DNA of 64,000 nt from an uncultured Desulfobacter sp. (GTDB lineage Bacteria; Desulfobacterota; Desulfobacteria; Desulfobacterales; Desulfobacteraceae), in contig NZ_OY781882.1 of assembly GCF_963677125.1 (NCBI RefSeq), forward strand, positions 2,860,501 through 2,924,500. Direction: 5' to 3'. Numbering within the stretch: position 1 is the stretch's first letter; each line of letters starts with the position of its first letter. Shown here piece after piece: positions 26,813-36,489 of this stretch. The notes below the pieces were generated by a model. It was not told the DNA's origin, made no database searches, and worked only from the letters and a program-made list of their open reading frames with translations. The position numbers were made by a program, and so were the translations under genes.

Positions 26813-27524
26813 ATTCATCTCCCAGATATGCTTTGATCACGTTTTCATCAGACGCTACCGCTTCAGGTACGCCTTCCGCGATTTTTTTCCCGAAATGGAT
26901 AACAACAATACGGTCGGATAATGCCATGATGGCCCGCATGATATGCTCAATCACCAGAATGGTGACCCCCTGCTCACGCAGAAACTTTATAATTTCAACC
27001 ATTTCATCTACTTCAGCCGGCCGCAGGCCCGCCATAACCTCATCCAAAAGCAGCAGCCTGGGGGCTGTAGCCAGGGCTCTGGCGATCTCCAGTCGTTTTC
27101 TGTCCGCAATGGTCAAATCCGCTGATTTGGCATCCTTTTTATCGTCAAAATTGAGCAATTTCAGCACTTCAATGGCCTTAGCCTCGGCTTCGCCCCTGCT
27201 GGACGTATTGGCAAAGGCCCCCACCGTAACATTATAAAGTACGCTTTTGGACGCAAAGGGCTTTACGATCTGAAATGTGCGGGCGATCCCTTTTTTGCAC
27301 AGGTCCCAGGGCTTTTGCCCATTAATCACCTGCCCGTCAAAAACCACCTCTCCTTCTGTGGGGGGAAACACCCCGGCAATGCAGTTGAATGCCGTGGACT
27401 TCCCGGCCCCGTTGGGACCAATAACCCCGAGAATTTCGCCTTTTTCCATGGACAGACTCAAACTGTTCACCGCCGTAAGGCCGCCAAACCGCTTGGTCAC
27501 ATCCCTTAATTCAAGAAGACTCAT
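26799..27524 (-). CDS. livG: Branched-chain amino acid ABC transporter ATP-binding protein LivG
   Basis: A 241-aa ABC ATPase with Walker A GPNGAGKSTAFNCI, the LivG-type Walker B LLLDEVMAGLRPAEV, and the H-loop IEHIM. The usual LSGGQ signature is replaced by SADLTIADRKRLE, a weak form; most LivG proteins read LxxGxQRRLE. It overlaps livM by ATGA. GGAGG lies before the ATG. Confidence 0.9.
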   Translation of the reverse strand: MSLLELRDVTKRFGGLTAVNSLSLSMEKGEILGVIGPNGAGKSTAFNCIAGVFPPTEGEVVFDGQVINGQKPWDLCKKGIARTFQIVKPFASKSVLYNVTVGAFANTSSRGEAEAKAIEVLKLLNFDDKKDAKSADLTIADRKRLEIARALATAPRLLLLDEVMAGLRPAEVDEMVEIIKFLREQGVTILVIEHIMRAIMALSDRIVVIHFGKKIAEGVPEAVASDENVIKAYLGDEYGVS

Positions 27525-28627
27525 TTACCCCCTCCTTTGATGAAGCCGTCGGCCATACGGTTGACCACTCTGTCGTATATCCGGGTCAAGGGCTCCTGCA
27601 GTCCCCGGGGTTGATAGATCATCACAAGAATAAGCACAACACCGTATATCACCAGATGCATACCGGGCAGAATATCCCCAAAATAAATTCTCGACAGATC
27701 ACTGACCGGTCGAAGCAGCAGTGCCCCTAAAACAGGCCCTGCAATAGAGCCCCTGCCGCCGATCAAAGCGATAAAGGCAATCTCAAAGGAGATATCAAGG
27801 GAGATGGTACTTTTAGGATGAATAAACAAAGAGAACTGGGCGTAGAACGTTCCGGCCAGGGCAGTAAAAAAGCAACTTAACGCCATGGCAATCGCCTTGG
27901 CCCGGGATACATTGACGCCCAAGGCCTGGGCCGCTTCGGGCTCCTCGCCGCCGGCGGTCAGGTAATATCCAAGTTTGGACCTGGAAACCGCCCAGGTCAA
28001 AAACAGAATAATCAGCAGCATAGCCAGAATGATGTAGTAGTAAGGCACCTTGGATGAAAACATAAAATGGGACCAGCCAATGTTTAACGGCGGAATCTGC
28101 AACCCCCGGGGACCATTAAGTTTAAAGGGCCCCAGATAATCCATGTTCTCAACCATGACACGCACGCCTTCGGCAAAAGCAATGGTGGCCAGGGCAAAGT
28201 AGGCCCCACGCATTTTCAAGGTAGGAAGCCCGATGATCATGCCTGCAACAACAGCGAAAATACCGCCGACAAACATACCCAGCCAGGGGCTAATGCCATA
28301 CTGGAGGGAAAGTACCGTTGAGGTGTACGCGCCGATGCCTAAAAATACGGCATGCCCCAAAGGCAAAACCCCTGCAAACCCCCCCACCATGTTCCATGAG
28401 GTGGTCAAATAGGCGTAAAAAAATATCAAAACAATGATATGCAGCCAGGTGGGGCTGCTGACGACGGCCGGCAATGCCAGCACCAGGATCAGTACGGCCC
28501 CGAGCAGGACCTTGTTAATGGTATCCTTGACCACCTGACGGGCCAGTGCGGACCGGTCAAGAACGCCGTCGTCCGTCTCGTAAGGGGTGGTGTGCGCCCC
28601 TGTGTCTGCGATGGGTTTACCAGTCAT
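27521..28627 (-). CDS. livM: Branched-chain amino acid ABC transporter permease LivM
   Basis: A 368-aa permease with a ~35-residue hydrophilic N-terminal extension before the first helix, then 8-9 membrane segments. Family markers include TSWNMVGGFAGVLPLGHAVFLGIGAYT, GLPTLKMRGAYFALATIAFAE and ALIGGRGSIAGPVLGA. CGGAG precedes the ATG. It overlaps livH by 11 nt. Confidence 0.92.
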   Translation of the reverse strand: MTGKPIADTGAHTTPYETDDGVLDRSALARQVVKDTINKVLLGAVLILVLALPAVVSSPTWLHIIVLIFFYAYLTTSWNMVGGFAGVLPLGHAVFLGIGAYTSTVLSLQYGISPWLGMFVGGIFAVVAGMIIGLPTLKMRGAYFALATIAFAEGVRVMVENMDYLGPFKLNGPRGLQIPPLNIGWSHFMFSSKVPYYYIILAMLLIILFLTWAVSRSKLGYYLTAGGEEPEAAQALGVNVSRAKAIAMALSCFFTALAGTFYAQFSLFIHPKSTISLDISFEIAFIALIGGRGSIAGPVLGALLLRPVSDLSRIYFGDILPGMHLVIYGVVLILVMIYQPRGLQEPLTRIYDRVVNRMADGFIKGGGK

Positions 28628-29504
28628 ATTTTACTCCGAACAATCCTGAGGGTTTAACAAAAAGCACCAGAAGAAACAGACCGTATACAATGGCCTCTGT
28701 CCAGGTGGCGGTCATAAACTGGGGGCCGACGGATTCAATGACCCCGATGATGATCCCGCCGATGATGGCACCGGGAATTGAACCAAGACCGCCCAATACC
28801 ACGATGATAAATCCCTTAATATCAAACAGAACCCCCACGGAAGGAAAGGTATTGTAAAAAGGAACCAGGGTGACCGCGGCAACACCGGCCACTGCCGTGC
28901 CGAGCCCGAAGGCCATGTTGTATATTTTGTACTGGTTAATGCCGGACAGACTGGCTGCATCGCGGTCAAGGCTGCATGCTCTAATGGCACGCCCTGTCCG
29001 TGTTTTCTGAAAGAAGTAGTATACGGCAAAGGCGGTTGCAACAGCAGTAATGGCCCCCCATAGTTTGGGCACGGAGATAAACATCTCCCCAAGCTCTATC
29101 ATTTTCCCCTGGAGGGGATTATCCGGCAGAGAACGGTACTGTGGACCAAAAATCATCAGGGTCAGGTTGTCCAGCACATACCACACGCCGGTAGTGACGA
29201 TAATTACCGTACTGGGTTCCCGGACATCTTTTTCCGCCTTGAAAATGGGCTTTATCACAATATCCTGCAGGTAGTATCCAAACACATACATAACCGGGAC
29301 AACTATAACCAGGGCCAGGTAGGGGTGAAGCCCCGACAGGACAACGGTCCAGTAGGCGACGTACATGCTGACCATCAAAAGGGTGCCGTGGGCAAAGTTG
29401 ACCACCTTGAGCACCCCGAAAATGATGGTCAATCCCAGGGCTGTCAGCCCGTAAATCGAGCCCATAAGGATACCGTTGATTGTATCTTCAATTAAATAGA
29501 TCAT
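28617..29504 (-). CDS. livH: Branched-chain amino acid ABC transporter permease LivH
   Basis: A 295-aa membrane permease, with GSIYGLTALGLTIIFGVLKVVNFAHG near the N-terminus and VVLGGLGSIPGAIIGGIIIG near the C-terminus. The open frame begins 9 codons earlier; GGAG 6 nt before the ATG at 29502-29504 decides the start. It pairs with LivM to form the channel. Confidence 0.92.
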   Translation of the reverse strand: MIYLIEDTINGILMGSIYGLTALGLTIIFGVLKVVNFAHGTLLMVSMYVAYWTVVLSGLHPYLALVIVVPVMYVFGYYLQDIVIKPIFKAEKDVREPSTVIIVTTGVWYVLDNLTLMIFGPQYRSLPDNPLQGKMIELGEMFISVPKLWGAITAVATAFAVYYFFQKTRTGRAIRACSLDRDAASLSGINQYKIYNMAFGLGTAVAGVAAVTLVPFYNTFPSVGVLFDIKGFIIVVLGGLGSIPGAIIGGIIIGVIESVGPQFMTATWTEAIVYGLFLLVLFVKPSGLFGVKYDW

Positions 29505-29582
29505 CTTTTTCTCCGGACGGTTATGCCCCACTTTGAAAAGGAGTTACCTTTTCAAAGCGGAACAAACATTGAGATGGGCGTT

Positions 29583-30824
29583 TTATGGTTTGGGAAAAAC
29601 AGGGGTGTATCCGGCGCGTCTGGCGCTCTTGGGCCATACGGTAATTCTTTCAAGGCCGTTGCCCACATCATTGATCTGAACCAGGACTGGAGATGCATGT
29701 GAATTCTGGCCGCTTTGGTCAAACTCTACGGCATCATAGCCAACAATCATGCCTGGACCGGAGGTAAAATTGGTTTCGGCCAGGGCCTTGCGGATAGCGT
29801 CTTTGTCCAGGCTGCCTGCACGTTCCAGGGCATCTTTGATCACGTACATGGACAGATAGGCGTCCACAGCTTCGCCGGTAAGATTATAGCCGTATTTGGC
29901 CTTATATTTTTCATTGGTCTCTTTGGCACCAGGCTTGTTGATGTCTGCTTCCCATTCAACAATATCAAAGAGGTACTGGGCATTTTTCCCCACGGCTTTG
30001 ATGAAGAAGGGATCAGCATGGCCGCCGCCGGTGGTGACAATGGCTTTTAAGCGTACCTTGTATTCAGCCAGTGTATTGGTCAAAAGGATCGCGTCCGCAG
30101 CATTGGAAACCAGTAAAAGGACATCTGCCCGGGACCGTCTGATCTTCTGGACCACAGGGCTCAGGTCGGTGGCGGTGGAGGGATAGGGTTCGTCCAGGAC
30201 CACTTCATACCCGTCTTTTTCAGCCAATTTTTTCCACTGGCTTGCCATGCCTTTTCCCCAGTCGCCGTTTTCATAAACAAAGGCAAGTTTTTTCACGGGT
30301 GTGTTGAACTCAGTCTGCATATCTTTTAAAAAGGCGAACTGATCCCGGGTCCACCAGGAGTCTTTGGCAGCAATGCGGAATACGTTTTTAAAGCCTTGTT
30401 CGGTGATTTTATCGGACACGGAAACCGGCACAATAAAGGGGACGCCGTAACGTTCAGCCACCGCGGTGGTGGGATAGGTTACCGCAGAGTTCCAGCAACC
30501 GGTGAGTACGTTGACCTTTTCGGTATTAATGAGCCGTTCTGCTTCGGATACGCCTTTTTCCGGTTTTGATTCGGAGTCGGCATAGAGCATTTCAAGTTTG
30601 GCGCCACCCAGAGATTTGATACCGCCTGCAGCATTGATCTCCTCAACAGCCATCTCCCTTGCATTTTTACCCTGCTGGCCTACGGATGCAGAGGGGCCCG
30701 ATAAAGGGATAATGTTGCCGATCTTGATGGTTGTGTCATCTGCCGTGGCAGGGCCGGTAAAGATAAGACCGCTGATTAAAAGTCCGGCGGCTGCCGTTGC
30801 GGTCCAAAAACGATTGAGCTTCAT
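29583..30824 (-). CDS. livJ: Liv-type amino acid substrate-binding protein
   Basis: A 413-aa periplasmic binding protein with a signal peptide (AAAGLLISGLIFTGPATA, cleavage before DDTTIKIGNI). The type I periplasmic fold is recognised from IGNIIPLSGPSASVGQQGKNAREMAVEEINAAGG and ERYGVPFIVPVSVSDKITEQG. The ligand may be a branched-chain or another amino acid, or a related compound; the neighbouring gab genes make GABA or a similar amine acid worth testing. First gene of the livJHMGF operon, with AAGGAG before the ATG and a sigma-54 promoter about 90 nt upstream. Confidence 0.9.
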   Translation of the reverse strand: MKLNRFWTATAAAGLLISGLIFTGPATADDTTIKIGNIIPLSGPSASVGQQGKNAREMAVEEINAAGGIKSLGGAKLEMLYADSESKPEKGVSEAERLINTEKVNVLTGCWNSAVTYPTTAVAERYGVPFIVPVSVSDKITEQGFKNVFRIAAKDSWWTRDQFAFLKDMQTEFNTPVKKLAFVYENGDWGKGMASQWKKLAEKDGYEVVLDEPYPSTATDLSPVVQKIRRSRADVLLLVSNAADAILLTNTLAEYKVRLKAIVTTGGGHADPFFIKAVGKNAQYLFDIVEWEADINKPGAKETNEKYKAKYGYNLTGEAVDAYLSMYVIKDALERAGSLDKDAIRKALAETNFTSGPGMIVGYDAVEFDQSGQNSHASPVLVQINDVGNGLERITVWPKSARRAGYTPVFPKP

Positions 30825-30908
30825 TTCTTTCTCCTTGTGGATGTTAAAATGGTGCGCGAATCATAAAATGTTTCGCACATGGTTTCATAAACGTAATAAT
30901 GGGACATG

Positions 30909-30924
30909 AGCAAGGCGTGTGCCA
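30909..30924 (-). promoter_or_regulatory. Sigma-54 (-24/-12) promoter of the liv operon
   Basis: On the minus strand TGGCACACGCCTTGCT: the GG and GC elements are separated by exactly 10 nt, nearly the full consensus. It lies 85 nt upstream of livJ. The NtrC-type response regulator encoded just upstream has the GAYTGA loop needed to activate sigma-54 RNA polymerase, so it is the likely activator. Confidence 0.85.
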
Positions 30925-31024
30925 AAAACTTCGAATTTTTAAAAAATCAAGATTGCTTGGAATGATTATCAAGGCGCCCACTTGTAAGATTTTTTCACAG
31001 TCCCCTTTTACACCAACGTTCTAC

Positions 31025-31178
31025 TCGCTATCGCTATCGGGATCGCTATCGAATATCTTTTCAGTGCGCAGCACTGAAATTGAAATATGTCTATGTGATT
31101 TCTATTCTGAACCACTAATTGAAATCGAAATCAGCTTTAAGACCGGTTCGAACAGAGCGATCCCGATAGCGATAGCGA
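31025..31178. repeat. 154-bp element bounded by perfect 23-bp inverted repeats
   Basis: The left arm (31025-31047) is built on the hexamer ATCGCT (TCGCTATCGCTATCGGG...). The right arm (31156-31178) is its exact reverse complement. Inside lies a second hairpin, TTTCAGTGC-GCA-GCACTGAAA (31059-31079). No transposase is present. It may be a small non-autonomous mobile element (MITE-like) or a structured regulatory region. Confidence 0.75.
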
Positions 31179-31325
31179 ACTAAAAAGGGGATATCATAAT
31201 ATCTGATAATCCCCATGACCATTCGAAATATAGTGAGAGAGGGCGAGTCCTACCCCTGATTGCCAAAATTGAAAAATGGCCAGTCAACTATAATTGACCC
31301 AGTCAACTTTTATTGACACCCGACG

Positions 31326-32756
31326 TCAACTTTTGTCCCGGTTTTTCAATCGCTTGCTTAAAGCCTGTTTAGAGATCCCCAAAAGTTTGGCGGCCTGGCT
31401 CTGATTTTGATCGGTACGTTCCAGAGCCTGGTCAATGGCATATTCGGTGAGTGCGGCCAGGGTGGGAAATCCGCCCATTAAATCTTCGAGGGTGGTGTCG
31501 TGGTTAGTGGAAAGATCAACGGTGGTGGGAGGAGAGGCTGTCGAAACATCAGCCAACCGGTCCAGGATCGTGTCAACGCCGAGGCTTGTGCCGGTACTTT
31601 GTGCTACGGCATCATAGATATAGGTTTTCAATTCCCGGATATTGCCTGGGAACGAGTGGGCTGCTAAAACGGCCGAAAACTGTTTTCCGGTTTCAACAAC
31701 GGGCTTGCCCATGGCTTTGGCGGCCTGATCTCTGAGATAAGCGGCGATCAAAGGGATATCCTCTTTGCGCTCCCGCAAGGGAGGCACCTCGATCAGGTGG
31801 GTAGAAAGCCTGAAAAACAGATCAGACCTAAACTGATCCTGATCCACTGCCGCAAGCGCATTACGGGATTTATTGGTTGCAGATATGATCCTGGCCCGAC
31901 AGGTCTGGGGCTTGTCTGATCCCAGGGGGTAAAAAATGCCTTCCTGGATTAGACGCAACAGTTTGACCTGGGATGCAGCCGAAAGATCCCCAATCTCATC
32001 TAAAAACAGGGAGCCGCCCGCAGCTTTTTCCACCAAGCCCTCCCGGTGTTTATCTGCCCCGGTGTAAGCGCCTTTGCTATGACCAAAAAGCGTGTCTGCA
32101 AACAGGTTATCATCAAGCCCAGCCACATCCACGGGCACAAAAGGGCCGGCAAGCCCGGATACATCGTGGATGGCGCGAGAGATCAGTTCCTTGCCGGTAC
32201 CGGTCTCACCAAGGATTAAAATAGGCTCCCGGCTGCTGGAGATGGACTCAATATACTGAAAAAGACCAATCATCCTAGGATTCTCGGTGATGATGTGCTG
32301 GAAATGTTCCGGATATTTAAGGGTCTGATTAAGGGAAACCCCTTTAAGCGTCATGACCTCATGCCGCAACGCGCAAATTTCAAGGGCATTTCGAAGTGCA
32401 GAGGCAAAGGTATTCATATTGATGGGTTTGACCAGATAGTCATGGGCCCCTTGCTTTAAGCACTCAACCGCACTTTCAATCTCGGAATTGGCCGTAATAA
32501 TCACCACAGGGATATGAGGGTGGGTCACCTGGAGTTCTTTTAACACCTCAAGACCGGATTTGTGGGGCATATTCAAATCAAGAAAAAGAACACATACACC
32601 CAGGTCGGCCAGTACACCCGGCAAACGTCGACTGTCCTGGACCTGAACCACCTGGTTGACGCCCATGGAGGTGAGCAAAAAACCGTACGCATCAAGTTCT
32701 GAGGATTCATCGTCCACCAAAACCACCGGAACCTTTGAATGGCTGAAATTAATCAT
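31326..32756 (-). CDS. NtrC-family sigma-54-dependent response regulator
   Basis: A 476-aa protein with three domains. The receiver (residues ~8-125) has the phospho-acceptor Asp in LFLDLNMPHKSG. The AAA+ domain (~150-385) has Walker A GETGTGKE, the sigma-54 contact loop GAYTGA, and GGSLFLDEIGDLS. The C-terminal Fis-type helix-turn-helix reads SQAAKLLGISKQALSKRL. The open frame runs 23 codons further, but the ATG at 32754-32756 overlaps the kinase end by 8 nt and has AAAGAG upstream. It is expected to activate the liv operon. Confidence 0.92.
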   Translation of the reverse strand: MINFSHSKVPVVLVDDESSELDAYGFLLTSMGVNQVVQVQDSRRLPGVLADLGVCVLFLDLNMPHKSGLEVLKELQVTHPHIPVVIITANSEIESAVECLKQGAHDYLVKPINMNTFASALRNALEICALRHEVMTLKGVSLNQTLKYPEHFQHIITENPRMIGLFQYIESISSSREPILILGETGTGKELISRAIHDVSGLAGPFVPVDVAGLDDNLFADTLFGHSKGAYTGADKHREGLVEKAAGGSLFLDEIGDLSAASQVKLLRLIQEGIFYPLGSDKPQTCRARIISATNKSRNALAAVDQDQFRSDLFFRLSTHLIEVPPLRERKEDIPLIAAYLRDQAAKAMGKPVVETGKQFSAVLAAHSFPGNIRELKTYIYDAVAQSTGTSLGVDTILDRLADVSTASPPTTVDLSTNHDTTLEDLMGGFPTLAALTEYAIDQALERTDQNQSQAAKLLGISKQALSKRLKNRDKS

Positions 32757-34869
32757 GATTCTCTTTGTTGTCCTTTTGGGCGTTTTGATCAAGGGCCAGA
32801 GGGAGGCAGATCCTGAACATAACACCCGTGTAACGGTTTTCTACATGAATATGACCTTTCATCTCCTTTTCCACAATCATTTTGGCCATATATAAACCGA
32901 TACCGGTACCTGTGGCTGTTCCCTTGGTGGTAAAATAAGGCGTAAAAATCTTTTCCATCAAATGAGAAGGAATCCCGCACCCTGTGTCTTTAATCTCCAG
33001 ACAGATCTCATCACTGTTTTTAAAAACTGCCAGGTTGATCAGTTTGTGAACAGTTCTATCCGGAGAGTTGGCCTGGCGTTCGTTTATGGCATCTTTTGCA
33101 TTGGAAATAATGTTGACCAGAACATGAACAAATTCATTCTTATATCCCAGTATGGGCATGGGGACCTTTGCGTCGTCCAACCCGATATCCAGGGTAATAT
33201 TATTTTGCCGCAGCTGGGGCTTGACCAGTTTGAGGGCATTTTGTATCGCATCCATGATTTCAAAGGTATGTTTATTTTTGGACGGCCTGAAATACTCCCT
33301 GAAATCATTGATGGTTCTGGACATAAACTGAATCTGGGCATCGGACTCCCGGACCAATTTTTCAATGAACGGGGCAGAAATCATCTGATTATAAAATGCC
33401 GGGGTCAATGAAGCAATATACGAGGACAGGGCATTGAGCGGTTGCCGCCACTGGTGGGCAATGGCGGACATCATTTCACCCATGGCAGCCATTTTCTGTG
33501 CCTGGCGCAGGTTCTGCTCGGCATTCACTCGTTTTGAAATGTCCCAGATACTGTACACTTTGACCATTTCCCGGTTCAGCGTCAACGTGGAGATCCCGAT
33601 CTCAGCCGGGAACTCCGAACCATCCGCCCGGCTGAATGTCCATTTAAATACATCAGACCCGCCCTGGGCGTGGGACTGCTCAAGCTGGTGCAATTTGAGC
33701 TTTGTGGCCGTGCCGTCCATCTGGGTGTCCGGGGAGAGATCCAGCATAGTCCGGCCGATGATGTCATCTTCGCCAAGCTCAAACATATCCAATGCCTTTT
33801 GATTACACTCGATATAGACCCCGTTTTTTGTGAGCATGATGGCATTGGTAGCTGTATTGAAAAGGGTCCGGTACCGGGTCTCAAGCTCTTTTCTGCGGAT
33901 GATTTCCCCCCGAAGATCTTCATCTTTTCCCGAAACGATGGCCTCAAACCTATTTTTGGAGATAAACAGAATCAAGGCAGACCCGCCCACGGTAATAAAA
34001 AACAACAGCGCCAGAATACCTAAAATTTTCAAAACCATGGCCATGGCAAACAGCATGTCCGTGTTTTTGGCCAGGGCCAGGGCCTCTTCCTGATCCACGT
34101 TGGTACAAAGATACCATCCGGTGTCCGTAAGTTTATGAAAGCTGAGCATTCGATCCCGGTAGGAAAAAGAACCCGCATCCCGCCCGGGAAAATATGAACC
34201 GAACGTTGAAAGAGCGGGATCGGATTCCTGAATTTTGGTGGTCATCATCAGGCTTTTATTCTGGTGAACCAGTATGGTGCCCTGGCTGTCAATGATAAAG
34301 GCGGATCCGTATTTGCCGATGCGAAGATCCATCACTGACGCCTGCAGGGTATCAAGGATGATATTGGCGCTTAAAACCCCGACCACCTGGTTGTCGTGGA
34401 CCAGGGGCACCACAACAGCAATGACCATCGTCCAAAAGCCTTGGTCCATAAAGGGCCGGGTTAACGTCATTTTTTGTTCTTCCATGGCCCGCTTGTACCA
34501 GGGCCGGGTCCGGGGATCATAATCCCTTGAGGCATACCAGTCGGCCCCATCTATCATGGTTCCGTTATAAAGCCCCAGATAAACATCAGAAAAACTCCCG
34601 GCTTCCATAGTCATTTTTAAAATAGGCCGTGGGTCCTGCCCTTGGTCCAAGTAAAGATCTTCCAAGGTACCTGCCAACGCATCAACAAGCTTAAACCGTT
34701 GATCCAGCCACATCTGAACCATCTTGGCCGCCTCTTTAGTCAGAGTCTGCTGATGGTTTTCCACCGTGTGCCGGCTGATGGACTGGGTGTAGGTATAGGT
34801 GATCCCCGCCAGAACAAGAATAATCGCCACCAGTATGGACACCAGCATTATGTTTATCTTAAGCGTCAT
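32749..34869 (-). CDS. Membrane histidine kinase with dCache, PAS, HisKA and HATPase domains
   Basis: A 706-aa sensor kinase. One membrane helix (residues ~5-27) and another (~283-305) flank a periplasmic dCache domain. The domain holds YDPRTRPWYKRA, close to the Y..R..WY amino-acid-binding motif of dCache_1 sensors. A PAS domain (~335-450) follows, then the HisKA H-box AIAHQWRQPLNALS, the N-box NIISNAKDAI and the G-boxes DTGCGIP and GTGIGLYMAK. It overlaps the response regulator and lies upstream of the liv operon. The inferred role is to sense an external amino acid and turn on its uptake. Confidence 0.92.
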   Translation of the reverse strand: MTLKINIMLVSILVAIILVLAGITYTYTQSISRHTVENHQQTLTKEAAKMVQMWLDQRFKLVDALAGTLEDLYLDQGQDPRPILKMTMEAGSFSDVYLGLYNGTMIDGADWYASRDYDPRTRPWYKRAMEEQKMTLTRPFMDQGFWTMVIAVVVPLVHDNQVVGVLSANIILDTLQASVMDLRIGKYGSAFIIDSQGTILVHQNKSLMMTTKIQESDPALSTFGSYFPGRDAGSFSYRDRMLSFHKLTDTGWYLCTNVDQEEALALAKNTDMLFAMAMVLKILGILALLFFITVGGSALILFISKNRFEAIVSGKDEDLRGEIIRRKELETRYRTLFNTATNAIMLTKNGVYIECNQKALDMFELGEDDIIGRTMLDLSPDTQMDGTATKLKLHQLEQSHAQGGSDVFKWTFSRADGSEFPAEIGISTLTLNREMVKVYSIWDISKRVNAEQNLRQAQKMAAMGEMMSAIAHQWRQPLNALSSYIASLTPAFYNQMISAPFIEKLVRESDAQIQFMSRTINDFREYFRPSKNKHTFEIMDAIQNALKLVKPQLRQNNITLDIGLDDAKVPMPILGYKNEFVHVLVNIISNAKDAINERQANSPDRTVHKLINLAVFKNSDEICLEIKDTGCGIPSHLMEKIFTPYFTTKGTATGTGIGLYMAKMIVEKEMKGHIHVENRYTGVMFRICLPLALDQNAQKDNKENHD

Positions 34870-34966
34870 AATGTGATCATTCCTGTGTTTAGAGTTCTCT
34901 CATACTCCTATTTAAAATTCATAGCCAGGAGTATGAGACATATTAATTAAAACCTATATGACCACA

Positions 34967-35022
34967 TTTGGACGAAAAGTTGCCCAGATGCAAGGCGCAG
35001 GTGGGCGGCTCTTCGTTCAAAC
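34967..35022. repeat. Family B inverted repeat downstream of gabD
   Basis: TTTGGACGAAAAG at the left (34967-34979) pairs with CTTCGTTCAAAC on the right (35010-35022). The inner segment (GCAAGGCGCAGGTGGGCGGC) is shared in reverse with the 40.93-kb copy. It starts 2 nt after the gabD stop on the minus strand, so it could act as a transcript end. Confidence 0.6.
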
Positions 35023-35023
35023 A

Positions 35024-36475
35024 TTATATCGACATACACATGTATTTGATTTCCAAGTAATCGTCCAGGCCGTATTTCGAGCCTTCCCGGCCGTTACCCG
35101 ACTCCTTGACACCGCCAAAGGGCGCCACCGGGTTGGAAATAAGACCGGTATTGATACCCACCAGGCCATATTCCAGTTTTTCGCCGACGCGCCAGGTTCT
35201 GCCCAGATCTTTGGTGTAAAAATAGGCAGCCAGGCCAAATTCAGTGTCATTGGCTTTGCGGACGACATCTTCTTCATCCTCAAACTTGAACACCGGGGCC
35301 AGGGGCCCAAAGGTCTCCTCTTTGGCCACCCGCATTTCATCGGTGGCATCCGCAACAATGGTGGGTTCAAAAAAACTGCGGCCAAGGGCGTGGCGCGCAC
35401 CGCCGATCAGAATTTTTCCGCCTTTGCTGACGGCATCCTGGATATGGCTTTCCACGGTTTCCACGGCGCCCATATCAATGAGAGGGCCCTGCAGAACCCC
35501 GTCATCAAATCCATTGCCGACCTTAAGGCCTTCCACGGCCGTTGTCAGCTTCCGGCAAAATTCATCATACACGCCGGCCTGAACATATATCCGGTTGGTA
35601 CACACACAGGTCTGGCCGGAGTTGCGGTATTTGGACGCCATTGCACCATCTACGGCCGCATCAATATCGGCATCGTCAAACACAATAAACGGTGCATTTC
35701 CGCCCAGCTCCATGGAGAGCCGTTTCATGGTGCCTGCGCAGTCCCCCATCAACTTTTTACCAATCCCGGTGGAGCCGGTAAAGGTCAATTTACGGACAAT
35801 GGGGTTGGAGGTAAGTTCCCCGCCAATGGCCGAGGATGAGCCGGTAACTACATTAAATACCCCCTTGGGAACACCTGCCTGTTGCCCAAGTTTGGCAATG
35901 GCCAGTGCTGAAAACGGGGTGGCCGTTGCCGGCTTTACCACCATGGTGCAACCGGCAGCCAGGGCTGCGCCTGCCTTTCTGGTAATCATGGCACTGGGAA
36001 AATTCCACGGGGAAATGGCAGCCACCACCCCCACAGGCTGTTTGATGACCACTAAGCGCTGGGAGTCCACAGTCTGGGGAATCACATCCCCGTATACCCG
36101 TTTAGCCTCTTCGGCAAACCATTCAAAAAAACCGGCGGCATAGGAGATCTCACCCTTGGATTCCGCCAGGGGTTTGCCCTGTTCCGCAGTCATGATTGTG
36201 GCTAAATCTTCCTGGTTTTCCATCAGCAGGTCGTGCCACGTCCTCAGGATGGCCGAACGTTCGCCGGCAGTTTTGGCGCGCCAGCCATCCAGGCTTTCAT
36301 TGGCTGCGTCAATGGCCCTTTGTGTTTCATCGGCCCCGCAAAATGGAACTGTTCCGAGTACTTCTCCTGTGGCAGGATTGGTCACATCAACCGTTTTCCC
36401 GCTGTCTGCGTTCACCCACTCATCCTGAATAAAACAATGGGAGCAAAGGAGATCCGAATTTTTTAACTTTAGCAT
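35024..36475 (-). CDS. gabD: Succinate-semialdehyde dehydrogenase (GabD type)
   Basis: A 483-aa aldehyde dehydrogenase with the catalytic Cys in SGQTCVCTNRIYVQ and Glu in LSMELGGNAPF, plus SPWNFPSAMITRK. Similarity is greatest to GabD/succinate- or glutarate-semialdehyde dehydrogenases. It oxidises the semialdehyde made by the upstream aminotransferase to succinate (or glutarate if the substrate is 5-aminovalerate). GGGGAG precedes the ATG, 14 nt after gabT. No terminator other than the family B repeat was seen. Confidence 0.9.
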   Translation of the reverse strand: MLKLKNSDLLCSHCFIQDEWVNADSGKTVDVTNPATGEVLGTVPFCGADETQRAIDAANESLDGWRAKTAGERSAILRTWHDLLMENQEDLATIMTAEQGKPLAESKGEISYAAGFFEWFAEEAKRVYGDVIPQTVDSQRLVVIKQPVGVVAAISPWNFPSAMITRKAGAALAAGCTMVVKPATATPFSALAIAKLGQQAGVPKGVFNVVTGSSSAIGGELTSNPIVRKLTFTGSTGIGKKLMGDCAGTMKRLSMELGGNAPFIVFDDADIDAAVDGAMASKYRNSGQTCVCTNRIYVQAGVYDEFCRKLTTAVEGLKVGNGFDDGVLQGPLIDMGAVETVESHIQDAVSKGGKILIGGARHALGRSFFEPTIVADATDEMRVAKEETFGPLAPVFKFEDEEDVVRKANDTEFGLAAYFYTKDLGRTWRVGEKLEYGLVGINTGLISNPVAPFGGVKESGNGREGSKYGLDDYLEIKYMCMSI

Positions 36476-36489
36476 GTCACTCCCCTTTG

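Larger units (their letters stand above)
30825..31325. other. 501-bp intergenic region: liv promoter and an inverted-repeat element
   Basis: It contains the -24/-12 site for livJ (30909-30924) and the element bounded by 23-bp perfect inverted repeats (31025-31178). No gene was recognised. Confidence 0.7.
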
